In this document: positions 40,628 through 48,909 of the stretch, piece by piece
Layout of the letters: every line of letters starts with the position of its first letter
Position numbering within the stretch: position 1 is the stretch's first letter
Assembly (NCBI RefSeq): GCF_002086735.1
Contig: NZ_MVIJ01000002.1
Coordinates: 124,001-188,000 of the forward strand
Source of the DNA: Mycobacterium scrofulaceum
GTDB taxonomy: Bacteria; Actinomycetota; Actinomycetes; Mycobacteriales; Mycobacteriaceae
Direction: 5' to 3'
DNA length: 64,000 nucleotides
Position numbers and translations under genes: made by a program
Notes under the pieces: model-generated
Seen by the model: only the letters and a program-made list of their open reading frames with translations
What the model was told of the DNA's origin: nothing
Databases searched by the model: none

Positions 40628-41752
40628 TTATGCGCCGCGACGGTGGGTCCTGTCGCCCGCGGCGTAGCGCAGCAGCGCACCCACGCCGTCCGCGGGCGCG
40701 ATCAGCTCGCCGGCCCGGGTCAACGAGGCGCCGACGGCGATCGCATTGAACGGCAACGCCTCATCGGCGCGGGCGACCCGCCCCACCGGTTCGCCGAGTT
40801 CGGACAGCGCGTCGGCGTCGGGCGCGATCGTGGTCAGCGCCGTGCCGGTGACCACGGTGGCGTCGGCAAGCTCGCCGACGATCAGCGTGGCGACGTTGCC
40901 GTCGCGCAGTGCGCGGCAGACGGCGGCGAGGCCTTCGGCCGCGCGCCCCGAGCCGCGGCCGACCTCCGCCTCGAAACGTTCGGCGAGGGCGGACATCTCG
41001 AGGCCACGGCGACGGGCGAACTCCTCGCCCGTCAGTTCGCTCAGCTCTTCGTCGTCGCAATGACTCTTCCGGGTCCCGGCGTGCAGCTGCGACACCCGCT
41101 CGGCCACCCGCTCCGGCAGCTCGGCCGCCAGGTCCGCAAGCGAACGCACCTCGCCACACAGGAACACCACTTCCGGGTCCGCGTCGTCCACCAGGCGCGT
41201 GAGTTCGTCGGCGACCGCGCGGCAGTTCATCCGGATGGCTTCCTCGGTCGTGTGCTGCAGGTCGCCGTAACCGTTCCAGCCGGCGGTGACCGGTTTGTGC
41301 ACCGGATAGCCGCCGCCGTCAACGGTTTCGGAGCTGACCGTGCCCCCGCGATGCAGGCTGATGTCGGCCCCGGCGCGATCGATCGCGGCGAACACGTAGG
41401 TGGGACGCCGCATTTCGGCGTCGATCAACGGAACGAGGTATGGGTAGTCGGACAACCGGATCACGGTGGCCGGCGGCGGGCTGAGCAGCTTCTCGTTGAT
41501 CAGTACCTGCTCGGCCGTCGCGATCACCGCGCGGCCGCGCCGCCCGACGGTCGGCCGATGGTGCAGCACAGCCTGCTCCACCATGTCGACGATGTCCGCA
41601 CCCGCGCCCATGTCGTGCAGCTGCTGGCGGATACCGTGCCACTTGGCGTCGAGCTGCTCGGCGGCGTCCAGGGTGTCGTGCGAGTCGTCGAAATACACCG
41701 AGGCGAACGGGCCTTTCGCTTTGACCAGCCATCTGAGGCGATCTGTTTGCAT
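40628..41752 (-). CDS. Rv2629-like bacterial eRF1-family protein
   Basis: 374 residues from the ATG at 41752 (MQTDRLRWLVKAKGPFASVY). From memory it matches DosR-regulon Rv2629 across its length: SVYFDDSHDTLDAAEQ, VIRLSDYPYLVPLIDAEMRR, HTTEEAIRMNCRAVADELTR and GVGALLRYAAGDR. The family (baeRF) has an eRF1-like three-domain layout and is thought to act at stalled ribosomes; a GGQ motif is not obvious. A DosR box lies 88 bases upstream. It faces the HPF-like gene across a shared terminator. Confidence 0.9.
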   Translation of the reverse strand: MQTDRLRWLVKAKGPFASVYFDDSHDTLDAAEQLDAKWHGIRQQLHDMGAGADIVDMVEQAVLHHRPTVGRRGRAVIATAEQVLINEKLLSPPPATVIRLSDYPYLVPLIDAEMRRPTYVFAAIDRAGADISLHRGGTVSSETVDGGGYPVHKPVTAGWNGYGDLQHTTEEAIRMNCRAVADELTRLVDDADPEVVFLCGEVRSLADLAAELPERVAERVSQLHAGTRKSHCDDEELSELTGEEFARRRGLEMSALAERFEAEVGRGSGRAAEGLAAVCRALRDGNVATLIVGELADATVVTGTALTTIAPDADALSELGEPVGRVARADEALPFNAIAVGASLTRAGELIAPADGVGALLRYAAGDRTHRRGA

Positions 41753-41839
41753 GTCATCCCTCTCCACTGCTGCCATTGCGGCTATGCGCCAACCGTAGGA
41801 ACGACGGCCGCGGCTCCACGAGAGTCGTTAGCCCCGAGA

Positions 41840-41859
41840 TGCGGGTCTTAGGTCCCGGG
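41840..41859 (-). promoter_or_regulatory. DosR box upstream of the Rv2629-like gene
   Basis: On the minus strand CGGGACCTAAGACCCG, with GGG and CCC eight bases apart and a TAA centre as in the consensus. It lies between the Rv2629-like start and the stop of the upstream fadD. Confidence 0.7.
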
Positions 41860-41875
41860 TGAAAGGCGCGGGCCG

Positions 41876-43729
41876 TCATTGCGCGTAGAGGGCCTCGAGG
41901 CGATCGGCGAATTTGTCGATGACCACCTTGCGCTTGAGTTTCATGCTCGGCGTCAGATCGCCCGACTCCACCGTGAATTCGCGGTCGGCGATCGCGAACC
42001 TCTTGATCTGCTCCCAGCGGTTCAGCTCGGCGTTCAGCGCGTCGATGTATCCGGCGATCAGCTCCTGTGTCTTGTCGTCGTGCGCGATGTCGGCGAAGGA
42101 CTTGCCCGCCAGGCCGTTCTTGTTGGCCCAGTCGGTGATCGCCTCGGTGTCCAGGCTGATCAGGGCGACACAGTATGGCTTGCCCTCCCCGTAGACCACG
42201 ATCTCGCTCACGTACGGGCAGGCACCTTTGAAGCGCGCGTCGATCGCCGACGGCGCCACGTACTTGCCCTGCGACGTCTTGAACATGTCCTTCTTGCGGT
42301 CGGTGATTCGCAGGAACCCGTCGGCGTCGATCTCCCCGATGTCGCCGGTATGGAACCATCCGTCCCCGTCCAGCGCCTCGGCGGTGGCGTCCGGCAGGTC
42401 GTGGTAGGCGGTCATCACACCGGGCCCCTTGAGCAGGACCTCACCGTCTTCGGCGATCCGCACGTCGGTGGCGGGGAACGGCCAGCCGACGGTCCCGAAT
42501 CGATAAGCGTTGGGGCGGTTGATAAATGATGCCGCCGCGGTTTCGGTCAACCCGTAGCCCTCGAGCACGATGATCCCGACGGCGTCGAACCACTGCGCGA
42601 CATCGCGGTCCAGCGCGGCGGCGGCGGAGACGAAGAAGCGCAGGCGGCCGCCGAAACGCTCCCGGATCGTGGTGAACACCAGCCGGTCGGCGACCTTGTA
42701 GGCCAGCGACGACGCCAACGAGGGCTTCTTCCCGGCCTGCCGGGCCTCTGACACCTTCGTGCCGACCCCGATGGCCCAGTCGAAGACCATCTTGGTGACC
42801 TTGCCGCGATCGGCGGCCATGTCCTGGATCCGGGCGTGGGCCTTCTCGAAGATGCGCGGCGCCGCGCCCATGATGGTCGGCCGCAGGGCCGCGAGGTTGT
42901 CGATGATCCGCTCGACGCGGCCGTCGATGGCGGTGGGGAAGCCGATCTGCAAGGGCAACGCCAGCATCACCTTGCCGAACGCGTGCGCCAGGGGCAGCCA
43001 GAGGAAGTTGAGGTCGTCGGGACCGAGGATGTCCAGCGAATCGATGGCGGCGGCGGTGTACGTCCACGCCCCGTGCGTCAGGCGCACGCCCTTGGGCCGG
43101 CCGGTGGTTCCGGAGGTGTAGATGAGGCTGGCCAGCTGTTCCGGGCCGACGGCCGCGACCCGCTCGTCGACGGCGTCGGGCGTGTCCGCGAGCAGTTGCT
43201 TGCCCAGCAGGTCCAGATCGGCCAGCGAGATCACCCAGTCGCCGTCGCCGTTGCCGTCGATGAGGACGACCTTGCTCACGTCGGGCAGTTCGGCCCGGTG
43301 CTCGAGCAGCTTGTCCAGCTGGGTCTGGTTTTCGGCGATCACGACGCGGCTCCCGGAATTGGCGACGATGTAGGCGACATCGGTCGCGTTCGTCGTCGGA
43401 TACACCGTGGTGGTCGCGCCGCCGGCGCACATGATCGCGAAATCGGCGAGCACCCACTCGTACCGTGTCGCGGAGGCGAGCGCGACGCGGTCCTCGGGCC
43501 CGATGCCCAGCGCGATCAGCCCCGCGGCGAGGTTGGTGACGCGTTCGCCGACCTGCTGCCAGGTCACGCTCGCCCAGGTGTGGTCGAGCGGGTACCGGAA
43601 GGCCTCCGCGTGGGGGGTGGCGGCGACGCGATTGACGAACATCTGTGCCACGGATGGCGCGCGGTTCTCGATCTTGCGGAAGTCGGGCCTCTCCATTGAG
43701 GCCAACGGTGCTTTCATGACGCGATCCAT
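41876..43729 (-). CDS. Long-chain fatty acid-CoA ligase, FadD15-like
   Basis: 617 residues (613 from an inner ATG at 43714). AMP-binding core YTSGTTGRPKGVRLT, EGYGLTE in the middle, TGDIGEIDADGFLRITDRKK, and a C-terminal lysine region in LTPSMKLKRKVV. The layout with a long insert between residues 250 and 380 is that of FadD15/FadD11-type ligases. It supplies acyl-CoA, perhaps for the WS/DGAT enzymes nearby. No DosR box seen in the 124 bases upstream. The CAACGG-rich spacer includes TACCGG-N12-CCGGTA. Confidence 0.92.
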   Translation of the reverse strand: MDRVMKAPLASMERPDFRKIENRAPSVAQMFVNRVAATPHAEAFRYPLDHTWASVTWQQVGERVTNLAAGLIALGIGPEDRVALASATRYEWVLADFAIMCAGGATTTVYPTTNATDVAYIVANSGSRVVIAENQTQLDKLLEHRAELPDVSKVVLIDGNGDGDWVISLADLDLLGKQLLADTPDAVDERVAAVGPEQLASLIYTSGTTGRPKGVRLTHGAWTYTAAAIDSLDILGPDDLNFLWLPLAHAFGKVMLALPLQIGFPTAIDGRVERIIDNLAALRPTIMGAAPRIFEKAHARIQDMAADRGKVTKMVFDWAIGVGTKVSEARQAGKKPSLASSLAYKVADRLVFTTIRERFGGRLRFFVSAAAALDRDVAQWFDAVGIIVLEGYGLTETAAASFINRPNAYRFGTVGWPFPATDVRIAEDGEVLLKGPGVMTAYHDLPDATAEALDGDGWFHTGDIGEIDADGFLRITDRKKDMFKTSQGKYVAPSAIDARFKGACPYVSEIVVYGEGKPYCVALISLDTEAITDWANKNGLAGKSFADIAHDDKTQELIAGYIDALNAELNRWEQIKRFAIADREFTVESGDLTPSMKLKRKVVIDKFADRLEALYAQ

Positions 43730-43853
43730 TGCTGCCGAACGGATACCGGGACGTGGTCGATCCGGTAGGTACCGTTCGATCCTGCGAAGGCGCGGGGGTT
43801 ACGCGGTAGAGACGAAAGTCATGTGGGGATCGGCAAACGTCCCCGGACGGGCG

Positions 43854-44117
43854 TCAGTCGGCCAGGGCTATCTCGATGGACAGGCATTCACCGAGGGCGT
43901 GCGCGGCGGACCAATCGCCGCCGCGGACCGCGCGCTCGAGGTCGTCGACCAGCGGGCTGTGGGCGCCCAGCTCGGCCAGCCAGGCCGACACGGTCGCGGG
44001 GATCTGATGGGCGGGTACGCGCGCGACATGTCCCTCGTGCAGGCGGTCGGTGAGCTGATAGATCGTGGCCGGCGGCCTGCGCTGCGACCAGTGCTGCCGC
44101 CACTTCGCTGTCTTCAT
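43854..44117 (-). CDS. Conserved hypothetical protein in the dormancy island
   Basis: 87 residues: MKTAKWRQHWSQRRPPATIY, QLTDRLHEGHVARVPAHQIP, ATVSAWLAELGAHSPLVDDL, then ERAVRGGDWSAAHALGECLS. Mostly helical, with a basic start. No family recognised. It shares its upstream spacer with the acetyltransferase gene, including the DosR-like site at 44240. Confidence 0.65.
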   Translation of the reverse strand: MKTAKWRQHWSQRRPPATIYQLTDRLHEGHVARVPAHQIPATVSAWLAELGAHSPLVDDLERAVRGGDWSAAHALGECLSIEIALAD

Positions 44118-44428
44118 GTTCCCTCCCCGCTAGCCTCAACGGTCCATCCGACCAGACCCGAGGGTCCGGCCGTAGAGGCCAAGAGCACGATCGCCCAAAG
44201 GCTTTGGTCTCGCTTCCAGCCTGCCGAGGTCCCAGTCCGGCAGGGTCTTATGTCACTGCGGTCACCTACCTACTTCTCCCGCCAGGACGGCGCTGGTCGC
44301 GTACCGTACATCGGGAGATGGTGCATCGCCACGTTACTCGTTTCAAGGGCGCCGGATCGCCAAATCGGCGAGATGACCGATTTAGCAACGGATTCGCAAT
44401 CGGGGCGTGATTCGGGCCGCGGCCTCGG
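44118..44428. other. Divergent spacer between the 87-residue gene and acetyltransferase
   Basis: No gene seen in 311 bases. It includes the hairpin CCTGCCG-N11-CGGCAGG (about 44220-44244) next to the DosR-like site at 44240, and a moderately AT-rich patch (44280-44400) where promoters would fit. Confidence 0.45.
44240..44259. promoter_or_regulatory. Weak DosR-like site in a divergent spacer
   Basis: GGG-TCTTATGT-CAC; on the minus strand GTGACATAAGACCC, close to the Rv2629-like box (GGGACCTAAGACCC) with two differences. It could serve both neighbours. Confidence 0.4.
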
Positions 44429-45430
44429 GTGGAGAGGTGGGCAGACGTGAGGGCTGTCAGCGCCGACGAGCTGGCGGCGCTGCCCGTTTTCTCCGGCGTT
44501 GCGGCGGAGGACCTCACCGGCCTGGCCGGGCTGTTGGAGCCCCTGCATGCGGTCGCCGGTGAGGTGCTGATGCGGCAGGGCGAGCGAGCGGAGTCGTTCG
44601 CGATCATCGCGTCCGGCCGGCTCGAGGTGAGACACGTCGGGCCGAAAGGCAAAGTCACGACCACCGAGCTGTCGTCGGCGACGATCGTCGGCGAGATCGC
44701 GTTGCTGCGGCACGCGCCCCGAACGGCGACGGTGACCGCGCGCGAGGACGTGCGGGGTTACATCGGATACGGCGCCGCCTTCGACTGCATGCTGGCGATG
44801 CCGGTCCTCGCCGACCGGATGCTGCGCACCGCGCGGCAGCGATTGGCCGCCTTCATCGCCCCCATTCCGGTGTCGACCAGGGACGGCGCGCCGCTCTCGT
44901 TGCGCCCCGTCCTGCCGGGCGACGCGGAGCGGTTCAAGACCAGCGGTTCCTTCTCCCGGGAGACCCTGTACCGGCGGTACCAGGGTGGCGCCCCGACCGA
45001 TGCGCGCCTGGCCTATCTTTTCGAGGTCGACTACGTCGACCACTTCGTCTGGGTCGTCACCGACGGCGTGGCGGGGCCGGTCGTCGCGGATGCCCGCTTC
45101 GTCCGCGACCAGGACGACCCCGCGTCGGCCGAGGTCGCGCTCACCGTGGCGGACGGCTACCAGGGTCGCGGGATCGGGACGCTGCTGCTCGGTGCGCTGG
45201 CCGTCGCGGCGCGCGTGGACGGCATCAAGCGTTTTCATGCCCGGGTGCTGTCCGACAATCCACCCGCCCGGGCGCTGGGCGACAAGGTGAACGCGCGCTG
45301 GGCGCACGAGGAACCGGGTGTGGTCACCACGACGGGCGAGATACCGCGCTTTCGTGATCTCCCCCTCGATCGCGCCGTCTATCAGCAGATCCGGGATGTG
45401 GCCCGTCAGGTGATCCAGGCCTTCGACTAG
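44429..45430 (+). CDS. cAMP-binding protein lysine acetyltransferase, MtPat-like
   Basis: 333 residues, the same length as M. tuberculosis Rv0998 (MtPat). The start GTG at 44429 keeps the alignment end to end (MERWADV against MDGIAEL); GTG at 44447 is an alternative with a closer GGAGAGG. Cyclic-nucleotide domain: GEIALLRHAPRTATVT with Gly88-Glu89 and Arg98. GNAT domain from about 150: FVWVVTDGVAGPVVADARFV, catalytic Glu235 in EVALTVADGYQGRGIG. It acetylates lysines (for example acyl-CoA ligases) when cAMP is bound. Several acyl-AMP ligases nearby are possible targets. Confidence 0.92.
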   Translation: MERWADVRAVSADELAALPVFSGVAAEDLTGLAGLLEPLHAVAGEVLMRQGERAESFAIIASGRLEVRHVGPKGKVTTTELSSATIVGEIALLRHAPRTATVTAREDVRGYIGYGAAFDCMLAMPVLADRMLRTARQRLAAFIAPIPVSTRDGAPLSLRPVLPGDAERFKTSGSFSRETLYRRYQGGAPTDARLAYLFEVDYVDHFVWVVTDGVAGPVVADARFVRDQDDPASAEVALTVADGYQGRGIGTLLLGALAVAARVDGIKRFHARVLSDNPPARALGDKVNARWAHEEPGVVTTTGEIPRFRDLPLDRAVYQQIRDVARQVIQAFD

Positions 45431-45502
45431 CGGTCGCAAGTGACGAATGCCCCGCGATTCGATGGCTTTGCGCCCTTCCCGGAGGCGCGGATGCGCCCGC
45501 AG

Positions 45503-45522
45503 CATGGGACGTGTTCGCCAGT
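45503..45522 (+). promoter_or_regulatory. Weak DosR-like site upstream of the ACP-ligase-acyltransferase fusion
   Basis: CATGGGACGTGTTCGCCAGT: GGGAC with GCC in place of CCC, 93 bases before the ATG at 45616. Confidence 0.35.
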
Positions 45523-45615
45523 TCAAGGAGCCGCCCCGTGGAGTCGCTCACCGTCTGCGCTGTGAGGCCCGCCGGCCGCGCCCGCGCGGTGGCTGGCCGG
45601 TGCGCTGGATGAACG

Positions 45616-48405
45616 ATGGCGACCCAAGATTGCGCCCCTGCGGTCCTCGCGCTGGTGCGCGGTCTGGTGGCGGAGGTTCATGCCCGGGCCGCGCCGCCCC
45701 GCGTCACGCTTGACAGCTCGTTCGACACCCTGGGAATCGGCAGCCTGGAGCTGGCCGAACTGCTACTGCGCGTCCAGGACAAATTCGGGGTGACGCTCCC
45801 GCCGCACATCCTGGCCAGCGCGGAGACGCCGCGTGACCTGGTGGCCGCGCTCAACCCGGCCCTGGTTCTGAGCCGTCCCGCGGTGCGGGCGGACCGTGGC
45901 GCCGTCCCACCGCCGGCCACCGCATCACCCGCCGCGGAGCCGGAGTCCGCGCCGACCCTCAACGACGTTCTCAACTGGCACGTCGGCGCGAGCGCCGACC
46001 GCACCCATATCCGCATCCTCGACGATGCGGGCGACGCCGACATGACCTATGCGGCCCTGCACCGGGAGGCGGCCGCCGTCGCGTCCGGGTTGATCGCGCA
46101 CGACGTCATGCCGGGCGAGGCGGTCGCGATCATGTTGCCCACCTGCCGGGCGTATTTCGTGACGTTCGCCGGTGTGGTCCTCGCGGGCGCGGTGCCGGTC
46201 CCGGTCTACCCGCCGTCGCGGCCGTCCCAGCTGGCCGACCACCTGCGCCGCACCGCCGGCATCCTCGCCAACGCGCGCGCCACGATGCTCGTCACCGTGC
46301 CGGAGGCCGTCACCCTCGGTCACCTGCTGCGCTCGAACGTGGAAACCCTGCGTCATGTCGTGGTTACCGAAACACTCACGCGCGCAGTCGAACACGGCAC
46401 CACATCGCTTCCCCGGCCCCAGGCCGGGGACCTCGCGCTGGTGCAGTACACCTCGGGCAGCACCGGGCAGCCCAAAGGCGTCGCGCTCACGCACCGCAAC
46501 CTGCTCGCCAACATCCGGGCGATGGGCGGGGCCGCGGCGGCCACCGGCTCGGACACGTTCGTCAGTTGGCTGCCGCTGTACCACGACATGGGTCTGATCG
46601 GTGCGTGGTTGGGTTGCATGTATTTCGGCGTGCCCCTGGTGGTGATGAGCCCGCAGGCGTTCCTGATGCGCCCGTCGCGCTGGTTGTGGGCGATTCACGA
46701 CAACCGGGCCAGCATGTCGGCCGGCCCGAACTTCGCCTACGAGCTCTGCCTGTCGAAGATCCGCGACGACGAGATCGAGGGGCTCGACCTCAGTTGCTGG
46801 CGCCTGGCCTACAACGGCGCCGAGCCGGTGAGCGCCTCGACCATAGAACGATTCGGTGATCGCTTCGCCCCCTACGGGTTTCGCCGCGAGGCGATGACGC
46901 CGGTCTACGGGCTGGCCGAGTCGTCGGTGGGTCTGGCCTTCCCACCGTTGGGCCGCGGTCCGCTGATCGACCGAATCCGCCGAGACGCATTCGCCCGGTC
47001 CGGCCGGGCCGAGCCCGCCAGGCCGGGGGAGCGGGACCTGCGATTCGTCGCCTGCGGCCGGCCGTTGCCGGGGCACGAGATCCGGATCGTCGACGCGGCC
47101 GGCAACGAATTGGGGGATCGCCGTGAGGGTCGCGTCGAGTTCCGCGGTCCGTCGGCGACCGCGGGCTACTTCAACAACCCGGCGGCCACCCGCGCGCTGT
47201 TCCACGGCGACTGGCTCGACACGGGCGACCTCGGATACACGGTCGAGGCCGACCTCTACGTGACCGGCCGGATCAAGGACATGATCATCCGGGCCGGACG
47301 CAACCTGCACCCCGCGGAACTCGAAGAGGCGGTGGGCAACATCCAGGGCGTCCGCAAGGGGTGTGTGGCGGTGTTCGCCTCTCCCGATCCCTCCGGCGGG
47401 CCGGAACGGCTCGTGGTGATGGCCGAGACCCGAGCGGTCAGGGACGACGCCCGAGCCGCGCTGCGCTCCGAAATCGCCTCCGCTACAGTCGATCTGCTCG
47501 GCGTTGCGCCCGACGAGGTAGTGCTGGCGCCGCCGCGCACGGTGCTCAAGACGTCCAGCGGCAAGATCAGGCGGGCCGCCAGCCGGGCGCTGTATCAGGC
47601 CGGCAGGATCGGCGCGCGACCGCGCGCGGTGTGGTGGGAACTGGTACGGCTCCGCCTCCGTGGGGCAGCGCCGTCGCTGCGCCGCGCGCGTCGGGCGGCG
47701 GGCGACGTGGCCTTCGCCGGATACGCCTGGGCGGTGTACACCGTCCTCGGCATGCACGTCGCCCTGTTGCTGCTGCTGCTACCGCGGGCGGACTGGCGCC
47801 GGCGGGTGGCCCGCGCGGCGGTCCGGCTGCTGGCTCGCCTCACGGGGACACCGATCAGCGTGCACGGCCTCGACGGCCTCCCGTCGGGCACGTCGATCGC
47901 GGTGGTCAACCATCCCAGCTGGATCGATCCGTTGGCGCTGGCGGCGGTGATGCCGCAATCGTTCCGCTTCGTGGCCGCCGAAGTCCTTGAGCACCAGGGC
48001 GTGAACGGGTTCGTGCTCAGGCGGCTGGGCCACCAGTTCGTCGAACGGCACGAACGTGAACACGGCGTGGCGGACACCGACCGCCTGACCGGCCTGGTGC
48101 GTGCCGGTCAGTCATTCGTGATCTTTCCCGAAGGTCGCCTGGCCCGCGCCCCGGGGTTGCGGCCGTTCCACATGGGCGCGTTCGTGGTGGCCGCCCGAAC
48201 CGGCGTGCCGGTGACCCCGGTGGGGATTCGCGGGACCCGGACCATCCTTCGTCCCGAGCACCATTTCCCGCGGCACGGAGCCATCGACATCACGGTCGGT
48301 CAGCCGATCGCGCCCGCGGGCGACAACTGGGCCGCGGCGGTCGAACTGCGACACGCCGTCCGCGACGCCGTCCTGATCCTCTCGGGGGAGCCGGACGTCG
48401 AATGA
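45616..48405 (+). CDS. Triple fusion: acyl carrier protein, acyl-AMP ligase, PlsC acyltransferase
   Basis: 929 residues. Residues 1-80 are a carrier domain with Ser43 (LGIGSLELAEL, DSL-type phosphopantetheine site). Residues 110-660 are an AMP ligase of the FAAL type: YTSGSTGQPKG (278-288), PLYHDMGLIG (about 320-329), VYGLAESSVGL, TGDLGYTV, and Lys650 in KTSSGKIRR. After a hydrophobic anchor (YAWAVYTVLGMHVALLLLLL) comes a PlsC domain with HPSWID (His766, Asp771) and FPEGR (Glu839). The ligase probably loads the carrier in cis and the PlsC domain passes the acyl chain to a lysolipid or alcohol at the membrane. Order differs from E. coli Aas. Confidence 0.9.
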   Translation: MATQDCAPAVLALVRGLVAEVHARAAPPRVTLDSSFDTLGIGSLELAELLLRVQDKFGVTLPPHILASAETPRDLVAALNPALVLSRPAVRADRGAVPPPATASPAAEPESAPTLNDVLNWHVGASADRTHIRILDDAGDADMTYAALHREAAAVASGLIAHDVMPGEAVAIMLPTCRAYFVTFAGVVLAGAVPVPVYPPSRPSQLADHLRRTAGILANARATMLVTVPEAVTLGHLLRSNVETLRHVVVTETLTRAVEHGTTSLPRPQAGDLALVQYTSGSTGQPKGVALTHRNLLANIRAMGGAAAATGSDTFVSWLPLYHDMGLIGAWLGCMYFGVPLVVMSPQAFLMRPSRWLWAIHDNRASMSAGPNFAYELCLSKIRDDEIEGLDLSCWRLAYNGAEPVSASTIERFGDRFAPYGFRREAMTPVYGLAESSVGLAFPPLGRGPLIDRIRRDAFARSGRAEPARPGERDLRFVACGRPLPGHEIRIVDAAGNELGDRREGRVEFRGPSATAGYFNNPAATRALFHGDWLDTGDLGYTVEADLYVTGRIKDMIIRAGRNLHPAELEEAVGNIQGVRKGCVAVFASPDPSGGPERLVVMAETRAVRDDARAALRSEIASATVDLLGVAPDEVVLAPPRTVLKTSSGKIRRAASRALYQAGRIGARPRAVWWELVRLRLRGAAPSLRRARRAAGDVAFAGYAWAVYTVLGMHVALLLLLLPRADWRRRVARAAVRLLARLTGTPISVHGLDGLPSGTSIAVVNHPSWIDPLALAAVMPQSFRFVAAEVLEHQGVNGFVLRRLGHQFVERHEREHGVADTDRLTGLVRAGQSFVIFPEGRLARAPGLRPFHMGAFVVAARTGVPVTPVGIRGTRTILRPEHHFPRHGAIDITVGQPIAPAGDNWAAAVELRHAVRDAVLILSGEPDVE

Positions 48406-48419
48406 TCCGACGGTCCGGA

Positions 48420-48689
48420 CTATTCGTCGTGCTTGCCGACCGCCTGGCCGGCGCTGCGCACCACGCTGCGGAAGAATTCGATGCGCGCGGTGACCAGTTC
48501 GTCGGCCAGGTCCAGGGCGGCGTCCACGACGGTCTTGCGTCGTGACTGCTCGGGGAGCACCGGGCTGATCTGGTCGACGAACTTGCGGACCGCCTCGATC
48601 GCGTGCTTGCGGCCGGTCTCGACCGATTCGAGCACGTCGTCGGAGAGTTCGGCCCAGCGCGGCTCGGACTTTTGCGGTGCCTCGCTCAT
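48420..48689 (-). CDS. Small helical protein of unknown function
   Basis: 89 residues from the ATG at 48689 (MSEAPQKSEPRWAELSDDVL), with TAGGAGTGGG upstream. One long amphipathic region: ESVETGRKHAIEAVRKFVDQ, LPEQSRRKTVVDAALDLADE, ARIEFFRSVVRSAG. It resembles phasin-like or coiled-coil helper proteins in style, which would fit lipid-body genes beside it, but this is inference. Shares the spacer with DosR box 48857. Confidence 0.65.
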   Translation of the reverse strand: MSEAPQKSEPRWAELSDDVLESVETGRKHAIEAVRKFVDQISPVLPEQSRRKTVVDAALDLADELVTARIEFFRSVVRSAGQAVGKHDE

Positions 48690-48856
48690 GATCCCACTCC
48701 TAATCGACAAGGGGGCGTCGGAGATGCCTGTGGCCGCTCCGACGTTACGACTGGCCGGGCGCAGGCGCGAGTGACGAAAGACCCTTCGGGCCCGGTCATT
48801 GGGCCCGGGGTGCCGCGCTGCCGTCGGCTTGCCGGCCAAGGACTTTCGCGGCCGCT

Positions 48857-48876
48857 GCCGGGCCGTAAGTCCCTAA
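48857..48876 (+). promoter_or_regulatory. DosR box upstream of the hydrolase/WS-DGAT operon
   Basis: GCCGGGCCGTAAGTCCCTAA: GGG-CCGTAAGT-CCC with correct 8-base spacing and the CTAA ending. It ends 33 bases before the ATG at 48910. Further partial half-sites (GACCCTTCGGGCCC, AAGGACTTTCGCGGCC) lie just upstream. Confidence 0.72.
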
Positions 48877-48909
48877 CACGCCGATTTGGGCGCCTGCTAG
48901 TTTGCCCCC

